Below, in pieces: positions 32,840 through 44,334 of a stretch of DNA of 64,000 bases (the stretch's first letter is position 1; the number at the start of each line of letters is the position of its first letter). Position numbers and translations under genes: made by a program. This stretch comes from Luzula sylvatica (taxonomy: Eukaryota > Streptophyta > Magnoliopsida > Poales > Juncaceae): contig OX326959.1 of the NCBI GenBank assembly GCA_946800325.1, positions 11,600,862 through 11,664,861 of the forward strand, given 5' to 3'. The notes beneath the pieces are model-generated. The model made no database searches. It had not been told where the DNA came from and saw only the letters and a program-made list of their open reading frames with translations.

Positions 32840-33673
32840 TTACACATGAGCATAACGAATTATTATGTACCAGCGGCGTGAGTGGAGAGAGTGGAGGCCA
32901 AGTTTGTCGGCAATTTCAGATGCAGTCAATGCATTCGCCATGTCTTGTTTGTTTGCAAACACTAGAAGAGGCTGATTCCTATTTTTCGGCTCCTGTTTAA
33001 TTTATTTTTCATTAAGCGAATGAAAAAAAATAATCAGAGAAATATTATGTAGTTTTAAATCGATCTATGTGCTTTATGTGAATTTTAGTTTTTACCAAGT
33101 TTAGGAGTTGGTGCAGTTCATCTCGTGCTTCCTTTACGCGTTCCTTGTCAGTACTATCAACAACATAAATTAAGCCGCGTGTGTTCTGAAAAAAGTATTT
33201 CCATAGCCGACGGATCTGAATATTTTTTTTTAATCAATGGTGGTTGTCTCATCTCGTATTATATTATGAGAAATAATAATGACACTAGTTAGTATACCTT
33301 ATCGGAACCACCGACATCCCAAATCATTAAGTTATTGTCCTTGTATTCCACAGTCTTCACATTGAACCCTAAGTAACAAGAAATAAAAGAAATGCAACGA
33401 TTATTATTTCAATAGTTCAACGATTTCAAGGAATATTAGAAGAATTTGGTACCATACAAGACGTGTTTAATACCAGTAATTACTATGTGGTCGGTACCAT
33501 ACATATATATGTGGTCGGTACCATACAATGAAATAAAATCAAAGCTTACCAACGGTAGGTATACCGTGGAACGACTCTTCGGGCTTGAGTGTGTGTAGTA
33601 TTTGAGTCTTACCGGCCGAACAAAGACCGACCATTGAAATCCCTATCTCTTTTTTCGCACATGTATACACCAT
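32840..33673 (-). CDS. ARF-family small GTPase-like gene, four exons, 155 aa
   Basis: The exons on the minus strand are 33673-33550, 33368-33298, 33215-33096 and 32992-32840; all three introns are GT-AG and the joined frame is open. Matching ARF features are GLCSAGKT (P-loop, residues 16-23), [19 protein letters not shown] (switch I), WDVGGSDK (residues 58-65), [20 protein letters not shown] and FANKQD (about 117-122). ARF GTPases recruit coats to membranes. This copy differs where it matters: the catalytic Gln of WDVGGQ is Ser, the P-loop Asp-Ala is Cys-Ser, the Thr after GKT is Gln, and there is no Gly at position 2 for myristoylation. It is also short: about 8 residues are missing at the N-terminus, and the C-terminus ends [14 protein letters not shown], about 18 residues early. 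Either a diverged paralogue or a pseudogene whose frame happens to survive. Confidence 0.7.
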
Positions 33674-34623
33674 CTTTCTCTCTCAAGTTTTTTCTTTTTC
33701 GTTCCTATCTGAGAAGAGTTCGATATTAGAAGACACGAAACAACGTAACTAGGATACACGAGTCACCAAATGGAATTTGAAATTGAAATCTTATATTTTG
33801 AAATTTATGTCATATACAAGAAATAAACGGGGAAACAACGCCGTCCAGTACAGCAGTACCGGCATATGCAACATGAAATTGTTTTTTTGTTGTAGTTGTT
33901 GTTGTCTGTAATTCAACCTAAATTATTGTTTAATTATGATCGTAATGCCATGATTTCCTGATAGTACTATTTTTCTGGTACATGCATAGATGTTCCGTGT
34001 AAATTTACAAAAATAAATTAAAAAAACAAGAGTAGAGATATGTAACTTACCTAATGATTTAAGCTGCGAATTATTAAATCAATCTAAGATGCTGTCTGCA
34101 TTTCTGAGCCGAAACAAGGCGAATAAATAGGGAATAAAAGTTGGTTCGGTTGTGAATTGACGGCGTCTATTCTGATTCATGCCTAAGTAAGAGATTGGAT
34201 TAGTTAGTCATAGCTTTGTTGAGTTGTAGTTATTATGTGTTGATCTTTATTATGTATATTTCGATTGGTGTGATTTTTCGTCCCACGGGTCAAATCTTAT
34301 ATATTCTTGATTTACCATAAAATTGCTACACGTAACGAACACCAGTTATCTAATTTATTTATGTTTTATATTCTACGGTGCTTCCTGTGTAAGGATTTTC
34401 TCGAACAAGCGAAACCCCTGCGCAATTGCTCGGGACTTGATTCATTTCATATTTTAACAATTTGTTTTTCATACTTTTTTTTTTGTAACTTATTTAGTTG
34501 TATTGGATGGGTTGCTGACATATTTGTTCTGAGGATTTTTGTTTTTGATATTTGTTGTTTTCTAGTAATTTTTTTGTTTTCTAATTTACGTAGACGTAAA
34601 TGAGTTTGTTAGGTACTTTTTGC
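33674..34623. other. Region upstream of the ARF-like gene
   Basis: AT-rich, without a recognisable gene. A hairpin-like CCCCTGCGCAATTGCTCGGG near 34407-34430 resembles Helitron 3' hairpins but lacks the terminal CTAG. Promoter elements of the ARF-like gene, if it is expressed, should lie in 33674-34200. Confidence 0.4.
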
Positions 34624-35106
34624 TAGAGCTGGCAAAGTTGACCCGAACCCGAAAAACCGACCCGAGTAACATGAAGTCCGACCCGACCTGACTAGACAAA
34701 ATTTACGAAAATCAATCAACCCGACTCGGACCGACCCGGGACTAAATAACCCGAACCCGAAAGTAGATGTTTTATATGTTACCCGAACTCGACCCGATCC
34801 GAAACCGAGTAACCCGAGACCCGAATATAACACGAATTTATTAGTTGAATCAAATCTTATAATTTGAAATTTTAGTTATTATTTGTGTGCGCAACTGAAT
34901 TAATTCAAACCCGACATAACCCGAACCCGAAGAATCTGACCCGAACACATAATTTAACCCGAAAAGAACCCGACCAAAATAAAACCCGAACACAACCCGA
35001 CCCGATCCGAGTTAACTTCACCCGAAAATAACCCGAACATAAAAATGACCCGAACCCGAAAATACTCATCCGATTATGACCCGACCCACCCGATTTGCCA
35101 CCTCTA
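34624..35106. mobile_element. Non-autonomous hAT element (483 bp) with 8-bp TSD
   Basis: Terminal inverted repeats TAGAGCTGGCAAA (left) and TAGAGGTGGCAAA (right, reverse complement) are flanked by a perfect 8-bp duplication CTTTTTGC (34616-34623 and 35107-35114). That length is diagnostic for hAT transposons. The interior is made of subterminal repeats built on ACCCGAACCCGA, which create chance open frames. No coding. A related end lies at 48103. Confidence 0.95.
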
Positions 35107-35376
35107 CTTTTTGCTAATTTTAGTCTATTTTTTAGTATTTTATGTTAGTATTTGTTAATTTTTATAGATTGAACATACATTTTTTTTATAATGTTTGTAT
35201 TTACTATATTTTAATATTACATCTTTATTTGTCATTCTAGATGTTTTGTCAATTGTTCTGGTGATCGTGGTATATTGTTTTCAACATATTTGTATGCATT
35301 TCGTTTGAGATTGACAATGCTTGAAAAATTCGAACTTATATTGTTATTTCGTAGCGCATACATTGTTCGTATAAGA

Positions 35377-35402
35377 CTAGCCTCGGTACGTGCTTCGCAC
35401 GT
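35377..35402 (-). mobile_element. Helitron 3' terminus (minus strand)
   Basis: On the minus strand: hairpin ACGTGCGAAGCACGT (35402-35388), a spacer of seven bases, then CTAG (35380-35377) followed by T. The element body extends to the right; its 5' end was not found. The hairpin differs from those of Helitrons 1 and 2, so this is a different family. Confidence 0.65.
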
Positions 35403-38240
35403 GTTAATTTTAAATGACTTAAATCTTGTATAGCATCATTTCATTTTTATATTTCTGAAAAAGGGCAAAATTTATTTTTTGTTTGTTTTTTGTTTGTTGT
35501 TGTTGCAAAACCGATGTTCCATTTTTAGAACTGAAAATAAAATTTTGTGTTGATAATTAATAAAAGTATTATTTTCATATTTTGTAATGTCTATAGAACA
35601 TTATTTGCAAATAAAATATTTGTATATGTCGATATCACTTTCAACCATCAGTATATTATTTCCAATTTCCGTATAAATTATTTTCAGATCATTAAAATAT
35701 TTTCAGCATCATAGCATCATAATTAATATATCATTTTCAACATCAATCTATTATTTCAATATTAACACATTTTTAAAGTACAAATATAATTGTTCGGTGT
35801 AGATATACCAATTTTATTAGATGTCTACCATTAATAAATACTAATACACATTTTCATTGTTAACTAATACATCATTATCACTACAACATAAATTACATAA
35901 TCGAGCATCTGGGTCGGTTTGCCCTGTCCCTGAAAATGCTCAAAACTGCCCCAACATTTATTAATAGTAGATATAAAAGAGCATCTTGATGGATTTTAAT
36001 AGATGTCTCCAAACATTTTTTATTGATAGTACATATCATTTTGTTAATGTTAATATACCAGTCTAATGGATAATATATTATTTTGAATTGAAATGAATAT
36101 TTTTGTGTCAATTCAGTCTTTCCAACACATATTTTCTTAATATAATCTTTTTGTGGCGATATATCTATTTATTGATAGTATATATCTTTTTGTGGCGATA
36201 TACTCGGTGCTAATATTTCATTTTCAATCATGGATATTGTTCTTTATGCTAATGTATCATTTTTGTGTCAATGTACCGCGCTATGTACGATCGGTTTTAA
36301 AGGGTAATATTTTTCTATATTCGTATGAAAGTATATTTTTTTTATTATCAACATGTTCTGATAAGTAATTAATTTTGAAGTATATACGAATTTAATTCCA
36401 AATATAAAAGAGAAACATCTTTTTCTCGTTTTAAAAAAATCTTGTTTTCTATTTATTAATTAAAACAAATAAAAACAAAGGTATTTATCCAAACATGTCT
36501 TCATTATTTCATATTCTTATTTGAAAAGAAAAAAATAATAACACTACTAAAACTTAACAGATTCTATTCACCTATAAATATCTAAATTAATCACTGTCAA
36601 TTTTTAATTATGCAATTTATATCTAAATTAATCACTTTCAATTTTTAATTATGCCATTTACTGCCACTATACTTTTAATTTTTAATTATTTTTGTCTTAT
36701 TTTAAGAAAATTGTAATTTATCAAATTTTTAGTGATTTAACTTTCAATTGTCCAAATTAGTTATCCAATATTGTTTGTCTTGAAATTATTATTAAAAAAA
36801 TTATTTATTCAAATTGTACCACTATGTCCAATGTCATCCTAATTTAAAAATCACATTTTGTTTGTATCAAATAAGATCAGTTTTATCGACTTTGAGTCTT
36901 TTGACTTTTAGTTGTTCATACTAATACTCAATTTTTTATTAGTCTCACGTTCACTAAACATTCAATTTATACAAATTAATTCATTTTATTAAATTATATT
37001 CACTCATTTAATTGTTAATATTAATCACATAAGTTTAATTTTTTTTTTTTTGAAATGTCCACCTGTTGTCCCGATTATATAAATATTTAAATTTGAATCA
37101 CTCAGATTTTAATTGCTTCAATAAGTCATTCAATTTTGAATTATCCATGTATTGTTAGTAAACATTAAATTTGGCCAACAGTAACTTAACTCGTGCATGT
37201 TAGTGACATAATTTTAATTGTTCTCATGTTGTCATAAATTTCGAATCATTTAAAATATATCACTCTTTCAATTATACTATTTTCAATTTCTCAAACTAAT
37301 CACTCAAATTAATTTTAATTGTTCACATATTGTCATTCAATTTCGAATTGTTTAAAATATATCACTCTTTCAATTATTCTCTTTTTAATTTCTCAAATTA
37401 ATCACTCAAATTTTAGTTGTCTCATATATTGTCAGTAAATTTTTAGTTGTCGAAATAAAATAATTTCGATAAATTTTTAGTTGTCCAAATAAAATATTTT
37501 TGATAAATTTTAGTAATTTGATTTTAATCATCAAAGTTTACTACTTAGTTTTTAATAGTATCAGTCATGTCCTTGTATTATTACTTAACTTTAGATTTGT
37601 CAAGATTGCATGACTTAATTCTCTGTTTTTTATTATCCAATTTAAACACCGGTAACTTATAATTATTCTAAACGTACCAATAAATTTTACTTAGTATAAA
37701 TTATATCACTTGTACAAAAAACTCATTTAAATGTATAAATCAGTAAGTTGGTCTTTTAATTGTCTTAATACTTTCATTATAGAAAATTGTCCAAATTAAA
37801 TTATTTTCTTAAATAAAAACTCAAAAATTTAATTATCCTAGTTATTCATTCTCAATTTTCAATTCTTTTTATTTTGTTACAAACAGTCTTGCTTATTCAA
37901 ATTAACTCACTCTACAAATTTTTATTTATTAAATTTTTAATTGTCATTAAAAAAATTGTTTGTCAAAATTAGACATCATTATTTAATTATTTAAATTGGT
38001 TACTCAGATTTTCAATTTCCTCAATGTAGTAAATACATATTTGATTTCTTTAAATTAGATCAGATTTTCTTGTCACTCAAGAGATAAACGTGCAGGAGTA
38101 TATATCTTTACAAACAAACTCCTTCTACAAATAACTATTTAATTATGCAAATCAGTCTTTCGTCGTATAATTGCACACATATTATTGGTACATTTTTAAT
38201 TTAAAGCGAGAAAATGTTAGAACAAAAAAAGAATTAATTG
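35403..38240. repeat. AT-rich repeat region, probable Helitron body
   Basis: No gene. From about 36550 to 38050 degenerate motifs such as TTTTTAATTGTCCAAATTA and AATCACTCAAATTTTAATTG recur every 30-60 bp. From 35550 to 36300, TATCATTTTCA/TATATCTTTTTG-type motifs recur. It may be the interior of the Helitron whose 3' end is at 35377, but no 5' end was recognised. Confidence 0.4.
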
Positions 38241-38242
38241 AA

Positions 38243-38472
38243 GGAAAGTTCTATGATAAACTTATTTTCTTATGATAGATCAATTTTCAAAAAAATATTA
38301 TGAATGTTTGTCAATTAATAATTATTTTTTCGTAAGATTCAAGTGTATATTTATCGTTTAATACTATACAAAATTAAAGTTATGTATAATTAATTGATAA
38401 ATACCTAAGATATTTCTAAATAATTTTTAAAAAAAAAATCTTTCATAAAAGAAAAATGAGTCTATCATAGAA
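38243..38472. mobile_element. MITE, about 230 bp
   Basis: The ends are inverted: AGTTCTATGATAAACTTATT on the left and (reverse complement) GGTTCTATGATAGACTCATT on the right. The duplicated partner segment near 12285 joins directly across this position, so it is an insertion. Related in sequence to the MITE at 50696-50956 (GTTCTATCATACACC ends). Confidence 0.7.
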
Positions 38473-38807
38473 CCGTCAGATTTTTTTTCAATTATGTCCA
38501 ATTGCTCCAACTCAAAAAATAACTCGACAAAATTATAAACAACAAAATTCAAGTGAAATGATATAAATTCGAAAAAGAATGCTTATTTCTTCCTCCCCGG
38601 ATCACGAGAATATTATTAATGTCTAAATAACAACCTATTGTTCAAAATCCGATTCCTTCTCTATATCATAATCCTGCAAGAAAAATGCTTAATTCAGTTT
38701 CATAAGAAAACCAAATCAACAGGTACTTATTTGAAGTAAAAATAAGTTTTAATTTTGGAACATTTGAGAGATCTCTGACAAGTACTTATTTGAAGTATAA
38801 AAGATGC

Positions 38808-39585
38808 CTTACCTAAAAGAAAAGTTACCTTACCTAAAAAAAATGGAGGGTCGGGTCTATCAAACTTAAAAATTCATAATGAAGCTCTACTGATGAAGTG
38901 GATTCATAAAGCAAATAACGACCAATCATCTCTATGGTCACAAACACTGGAAGAATTATATAATTCAACAGACATTATCCATACATCAACATCCCAACAA
39001 CAATTATCCTCCTTTTTTCTCAAGGACTTAGCTAAATTGCTACCATTGTACAACACCTTCAACTCTCTTTCAAGCGATGAACCAAATGACCAATTCCGGC
39101 ATTTCAAATCAAAAAACATTTATTCATTCTTTATAAATCCTGGTGTTATCTGTCCGTGGAACACCATACTATTTAAAGCAAAATCCCCTCTCAAAGTACG
39201 GTTTTTTGGGTGGCTAGCTATCCAATCACGCATATTGACGAGTGATAAATTACATCAAAGAGGTTGGCCGAACAACCAAGTATGTCCATTATGCCGAACT
39301 GAAGAAGAGACATCCAAACACTTACTATTCGAGTGTGTTTTCTCCAAACAAATATGGACCAACCTCTCTGCCAGAATTCCCGACACATCTCCTCAAATTT
39401 CAAATCCGGTAGATTTCTGGTCCTCCTCTCATACCTCGGCCCTATGGCAAACAGTTTGGCTAGCAACCATATGGAATATCTGGAAATCTCGCAACGACGC
39501 AATCTTCAACGGGATAGTCCAATCCTGTACACGTGTCTTCAACCTGGCCCTACAAGACACAATATCTTGGAGTAAACACTGCTAG
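38808..39585 (+). pseudogene. LINE ORF2 C-terminus, zf-RVT domain
   Basis: The frame is open from the insertion edge: LPKKNGGSGLSNLKIHNEAL, the usual block after the RT domain of plant L1 elements. It continues to the zinc-binding domain (FKAKSPLKVRFFGWLAIQSR, CPLCRTEEETSKHLLFEC) and the tail WLATIWNIWKSRNDAIF, ending in a natural stop at 39583-39585. The reverse transcriptase and endonuclease are missing through 5' truncation at insertion. An ATG at 38893 is internal. Confidence 0.9.
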
Positions 39586-39766
39586 TATTTCCCACTTTAA
39601 GAATTAGTAATTTAGGGATTAGGGTTGTTTAGTTAGTCCGGATTGGTCCAAAATAGATCCCTTATAAATCTATCGACCATTTACACTATTGTAAAATGTA
39701 ACTTTTGACTTTTGATCTAATATATTTGAGGCTTCGACACGTTGTCGATCCTCCTTCAAAAAAAAA
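38808..39766 (+). mobile_element. 5'-truncated LINE with perfect 16-bp target duplication
   Basis: The insertion is bounded by GAAGTATAAAAGATGC on both sides (38792-38807 and 39767-39782) and ends in a short A tail (39758-39766). This is the classic product of target-primed reverse transcription. It carries the last coding part of an L1-type ORF2. Confidence 0.95.
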
Positions 39767-40286
39767 GAAGTATAAAAGATGCTAGGCTTATCGAAATAAA
39801 CCACCGAATTATTACAGATTTATACATGGCACATATTAATTAATTAGAAATTAATGGACCTATTCAGTTCTTTTTATTTGTAACTCATCGATAATGAATT
39901 TGTGACTAAATTCGGAAATTCAAGTCTTTTTGTTTGAAGTATTAAAATAATATTTTTCCTTGAAATTGGATAAGCTATTTTAAATCAAGAATAGTTTACT
40001 TTCCAAATTCATAAAAATATTATAGCATCACAAAAATTGCAATCGGTAACCAAAATTGAACCATTATTCTGAAGTTAGTGTATCGGTATTAATTGACAAA
40101 TCATAAAAATTACCAACGATGATAGTCCATCAAATTACTATAAAAATATTATTTTCTTTATTTTTTCTAAATTTATACATTTTAATATTATTTTGATGGG
40201 CCTCTAAATATTATAGGTATAGGTTTTTCCCAATAACCGGTTTGAAAAATATATATACACAAATTGAGATGCATAATAACTCGCAA

Positions 40287-40500
40287 TGTCATAAATCATG
40301 TGTGATTTACGATTAAATGGCGATTTCAAATGCGATTGCAAATGCAAAGCGTGTGATATCATTTACAACATATGATTTACCAATTGTTTAGCTTATATAT
40401 AGGACACAAAACAAATGTTCTTGTATGAAATTACTTATATTTTATTACAATACACCCATTCCCAAAAGTCACAGGATACCAGAGAAAATCAAACGTCAAA
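40287..40500 (+). repeat. LTR-like dispersed repeat, copy d
   Basis: Nearly the same as copy b: TGTCATAAATCATGTGTGAT, AGCGTGTGATATCATTTACA, TAGGACACAAAACAAA, CAATACACCCATTCCC and GGATACCAGAG (40484-40494). Confidence 0.5.
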
Positions 40501-41400
40501 CTTATTTTGCTCGTCAGAAATAAAATTGAAATTATTATATTGTATAGATAAAAAATGGAAAATTATCTTAAAAATAAAGATGAATTCCAGTTCAATTTCC
40601 ATGTGAACCATGAAAATGTGTCATATAGAATTCACAGACTTTGATTCATTATATTTTAGTAATGTGTGCATTAAATAACAAAATAAGGACAATTTTAAGT
40701 TAATTTATTTATTTATGAAAAGAAAAATATTGATGACACAGTCCTAGTTTGAGGGTCACTTAGCATTCGCAACAAATCAAAGAAGTATATGAATAATTTT
40801 ATAATCATAATTAAAATATTAATAACAGTAATTATAAAATTATTGATTAATATTAGGAAAAAAAAAAGTATTATCAATGTTATTGTACATTTTTGGAGTA
40901 CTAATTAATCTGCAATATCATATATTTCGTAAATATTATAAACCATACACATAGATCAATTTTTTTTTTAAATCCATTTCTTTGTTGCATTATTTCGAAT
41001 AATATTTTGAAAATTGCAATGACAATTATCATTTATAATCTTACAAAACATGAAAATATAATTAAAAATAACAATAATTACGTGTGTAGGTATTATGTAT
41101 TGATGATAATTTTGATTTTAATAGAGACTTCTCGATTAGAAACTTGCATACCCCATTATAATAGATATATTAATATTTTCAACAATATGTACGCGTTTAA
41201 ATACTAAAAAAATTCTCTTAGTTTGAAATTATGGCATAATATAAATATACGGGTTTATACATGACTATCTGAATCATTCTAAAATATTTAAATTTGTTTG
41301 GATAAGAGAATGCAACGAGAAAACTAAATCTTGTGTCGACAAGAAAGTTATGTCGATTCTCCCATCCGTTAGTGATTATGTTATGTGCATTCATCTTCTG

Positions 41401-41728
41401 TCCACAGAACACATACTCTCTCTTTCTCTCTCTTCTGTCCGTTGCAAAAAAAAACCCTAGTCGCAAAGCGTGAAGAAAAAAGGGATGCAATTCTCAATTT
41501 TTTTGTGCGGGAAAGAGGCTCCCGATGGACAAAGTACGGGCGCTGCTCTCTCTCGCAAATGCGAATTTTCTTCATTTTGCTCAATTATTCTTCGAATCTT
41601 CTGCAATTTTGATGTTTCTTTTTTATTGCTTGGTTCGATTAATGTTCAGCTTCATTTTTGTTACTTTTTCCCTTTCGTTATTGTTTTTGTTTGGTGATTT
41701 CAATATGGACCAGCTTAAGTTACTAGTT
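41401..41728. other. Less AT-rich stretch between segment B1 and the Mutator-like element
   Basis: Contains a CTCTCTCTTTCTCTCTCT tract and short open frames on both strands (up to 90 codons), none of which I recognise. The composition resembles a 5' leader with a first exon, but no splice-consistent gene was found. Confidence 0.3.
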
Positions 41729-41737
41729 TATTTATAA

Positions 41738-44021
41738 GGGGGAATTACAGTCATGTCCTTTCTTAACATCCAAATTACTTATTTATCCCTCTATAATTTG
41801 TAATAACATATTTGTCCTTGCTAAACTCATTTTATATCAAATTTATCCCAATTAACATTTTCTGTTAAATAGAACAGAGACATATGTGATTTTACTATTT
41901 TACCCCTCCTTTGATATTACAGTATCTCCTCTCTATCTCGACCCTTTCTCCTCCTTTCACGAGATCTCTCCCTCTCTCAATATACATCTTCTTGTTGTCC
42001 AGCACATCTCCATGTCTCACAATTTATCATCTCTCTCCGTCTCTTCCTTGTTATCTTGAAGTCGTGTGTTATAGAGGAGAGCCATTAGAGCGGAATAGAG
42101 AGCGATGTTTCAGTTCAAGCTATTCCCTGAAGATTCCGACTACTCTGTCCCTAGCAGTTCCGGTTCTTCTTTCTTCTAGACCAGTAAAATTCGATGATGC
42201 ATCGCTCTGAAGTGTGCAAATCTCTAAGTTTCCTCTTAATTTTTCCACTTCTTATTAGTTGCCTTTTAGATGTTTGTCGAAATGCCCAAGCTATCTCATG
42301 TGATTATTTTTTACTCTTTTGAACTTCTTAGATTTAAATTTTCTCAATTCTGCAATAATTTCATCCGATTTTGTCTTCTTTAAGGTTCTTACGAACTATT
42401 GCCATACTACAAGAGAGAGAACACAGTTCTTCGCGAGCTTCTTTGGCTGTTTCTGTCGAGCATCTTGACCGTTCATCAAAAGTTTCAAGAATGATTGAAA
42501 TTATATATACCTTGAATTTGTATGTATGTAAATGGTTTAGTATTATAAACTTGTATTGTATATACATCAAGAATTTGTGTATATGGTGGTGACAGGTAAG
42601 ATTTAGGTAAACATGAAATTGTGAACTTTGAAATATTCGTATTAATATATAAACTAACTCAAGTTGTACTAAAAGAACACCGAACAACTATTTCCACACC
42701 ATACAACATTTAAGTAGACACAAATTTACAATCTGAATCTCGCATTATTTTGCCACGATACACCCAACAGGTACAAGATACTAAACAATCCCAATGTAAC
42801 ATTACTCTCCTCCGACACATACAACAAAAACAGATAAAAACGTGACTAAAGCGTCAAGCTTAATTTACTTGTAATTTTCTTATATCTCGACGTCTTGCTT
42901 TCTCCTCGCAAACTTCCTGTACAAATGTATAGAACCAAAAACATATGTTATAAATAAATTTTGAAAACAAGATTCAAGTTGAAAATCAATACGCTTTAGT
43001 GATTTCATTTCATTTCAAATTAATTGTAACCTTTAAATTGACTAAGATTCAATTTCCTAACTCTTAAACAATAAAAAGAACTTTAATTCTGAATATTTCT
43101 GTGAGAATACAACAATGCCTAAAATTCAATGAAAAAGCAGGATCAATTTGACAGCAAAATTTGAATCTCAATTAATTGAAGCTTAGCAAAGAGTTGAACT
43201 TGGAGCAATCTCTAACAAAATACTTCTAAGGAAAAAGTTAGATAGATAAGAAAATCTCGGCATGATTTTGCAATTAAAATTTAGCTCAAATGTATGGTCT
43301 CCAATTAAATCCGAAAATCAAATGAACATGATTTTGCAAATTTTCTTATTCGATCATTTCTTCGAACAGTTGATAGGCAACAAAACAAAGAAGCAAACCA
43401 AATGATAATTTAATAAGAAATTAGCCTAAATGGTAAAAAATATCCAATTCTCAAGATTCAACCATTATGTGGCAGCCATAAAATCAGCAACAAGTTAGAA
43501 TGTTGTTTTTTTTTTGGATTCAATAATAGTATTCCATGACCGCCATGGATTCAGTCATGCATGGTATAATTAGTAGCATTCAACCACCACCATATCCGCC
43601 ATTAGACTTCATTTTCTCCACTCTCCTTCTTCGGTCGAGAAGTTGTCGTAGGTGCCTATCTCCTTTCTTCGCCAACGACAAAACAAGCTACGATGGGGAA
43701 TGGGTATGTATTGGAGAGAGCTACACGAAGAAAGAAAGAAGGAATAGACATGTATTGGAGGGTCCAATTAGTAGGTTTTGTGAAATGAAAGGGTATTTTT
43801 GTCTATTTGTTATTTTAATTAAATTTAAAATATGGATTAACAGTTTGGTTAACAGAAATTAAACAAAAACTTAACAGCAGGGATAAATTTGATATTTATA
43901 AGTATTAAGGAGATATATATGATATTAGTTGAGTTTAGAGAGGATAAATATGTTATTAATTATTTTAGAGGGATAAATTTGTTATTTTTAATTCTTGGAA
44001 GGATTTAAAAGAAATTCCCCC
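41738..44021. mobile_element. Mutator-like TIR element, 2284 bp, 9-bp TSD
   Basis: A perfect 9-bp duplication TATTTATAA flanks the element (41729-41737 and 44022-44030). The ends start GGGGGAATT on both strands, and TIR similarity continues inward for more than 100 bp with conserved blocks AAATTTATCCC, AACATATTT(G/A)TCC and TTTCTGTTAA. No transposase is visible. The interior is less AT-rich than the ends in places (42030-42210, 42370-42480, 43540-43760) and holds exon-like frames such as MFQFKLFPEDSDYSVPSSSG (from about 42104). This is the pattern of a Pack-MULE with captured gene fragments, although the donor gene is not recognised. Confidence 0.85.
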
Positions 44022-44056
44022 TATTTATAAAGATGGTTCATCCATATTTTTTTTTA

Positions 44057-44334
44057 GGGAAATTTTACTATGCCCCTCAAATGTCCATCAAATTTCTCCC
44101 ACAATAATAATTCATGGTTAATCCATGAATTCATATTTTGGATTAACGATTAATTCATAATAATCTATTTTTAATTACTTCGAAATAATCATCAATTGAT
44201 ATGGACCTTAATTATATATTAAAATTTTAATAATCATGAATTAATCGTTAATCCAAAATATTAATCCATGAATTAACCATGAATTACTATTGTGAAAAAA
44301 TTTGGTGGACATTTGAGAGGCACAGTAAATAACC
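44057..44334. mobile_element. MITE with long TIRs (about 278 bp)
   Basis: The two halves are inverted over about 100 bp. On the left, CCCCTCAAATGTCCATCAAA, then AATTCATGGTTAATCCATGA and TTTTGGATTAACGATTAATT; the same blocks run in reverse on the right. The partner segment near 17203 joins directly across this position (ATATTTTTTATTAGGC), which shows the empty site. Confidence 0.85.

Larger units (their letters stand above)
38485..41400 (+). repeat. Duplicated segment B1 (partner 12285-15095)
   Basis: Matches segment A1 in order (anchors are given there). It differs by the LINE insertion at 38808-39766, by lacking about 850 bp including the RRM-like exon, and by an extra GGCGATTTCAAATGCGATTG-type duplication near 40320. 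Confidence 0.85.

Noticed and set aside
34407..34430. Hairpin CCCCTGCGCAATTGCTCGGG as another Helitron end
   Set aside because: It resembles the other hairpins but the terminal CTAG is missing and pairing is imperfect.
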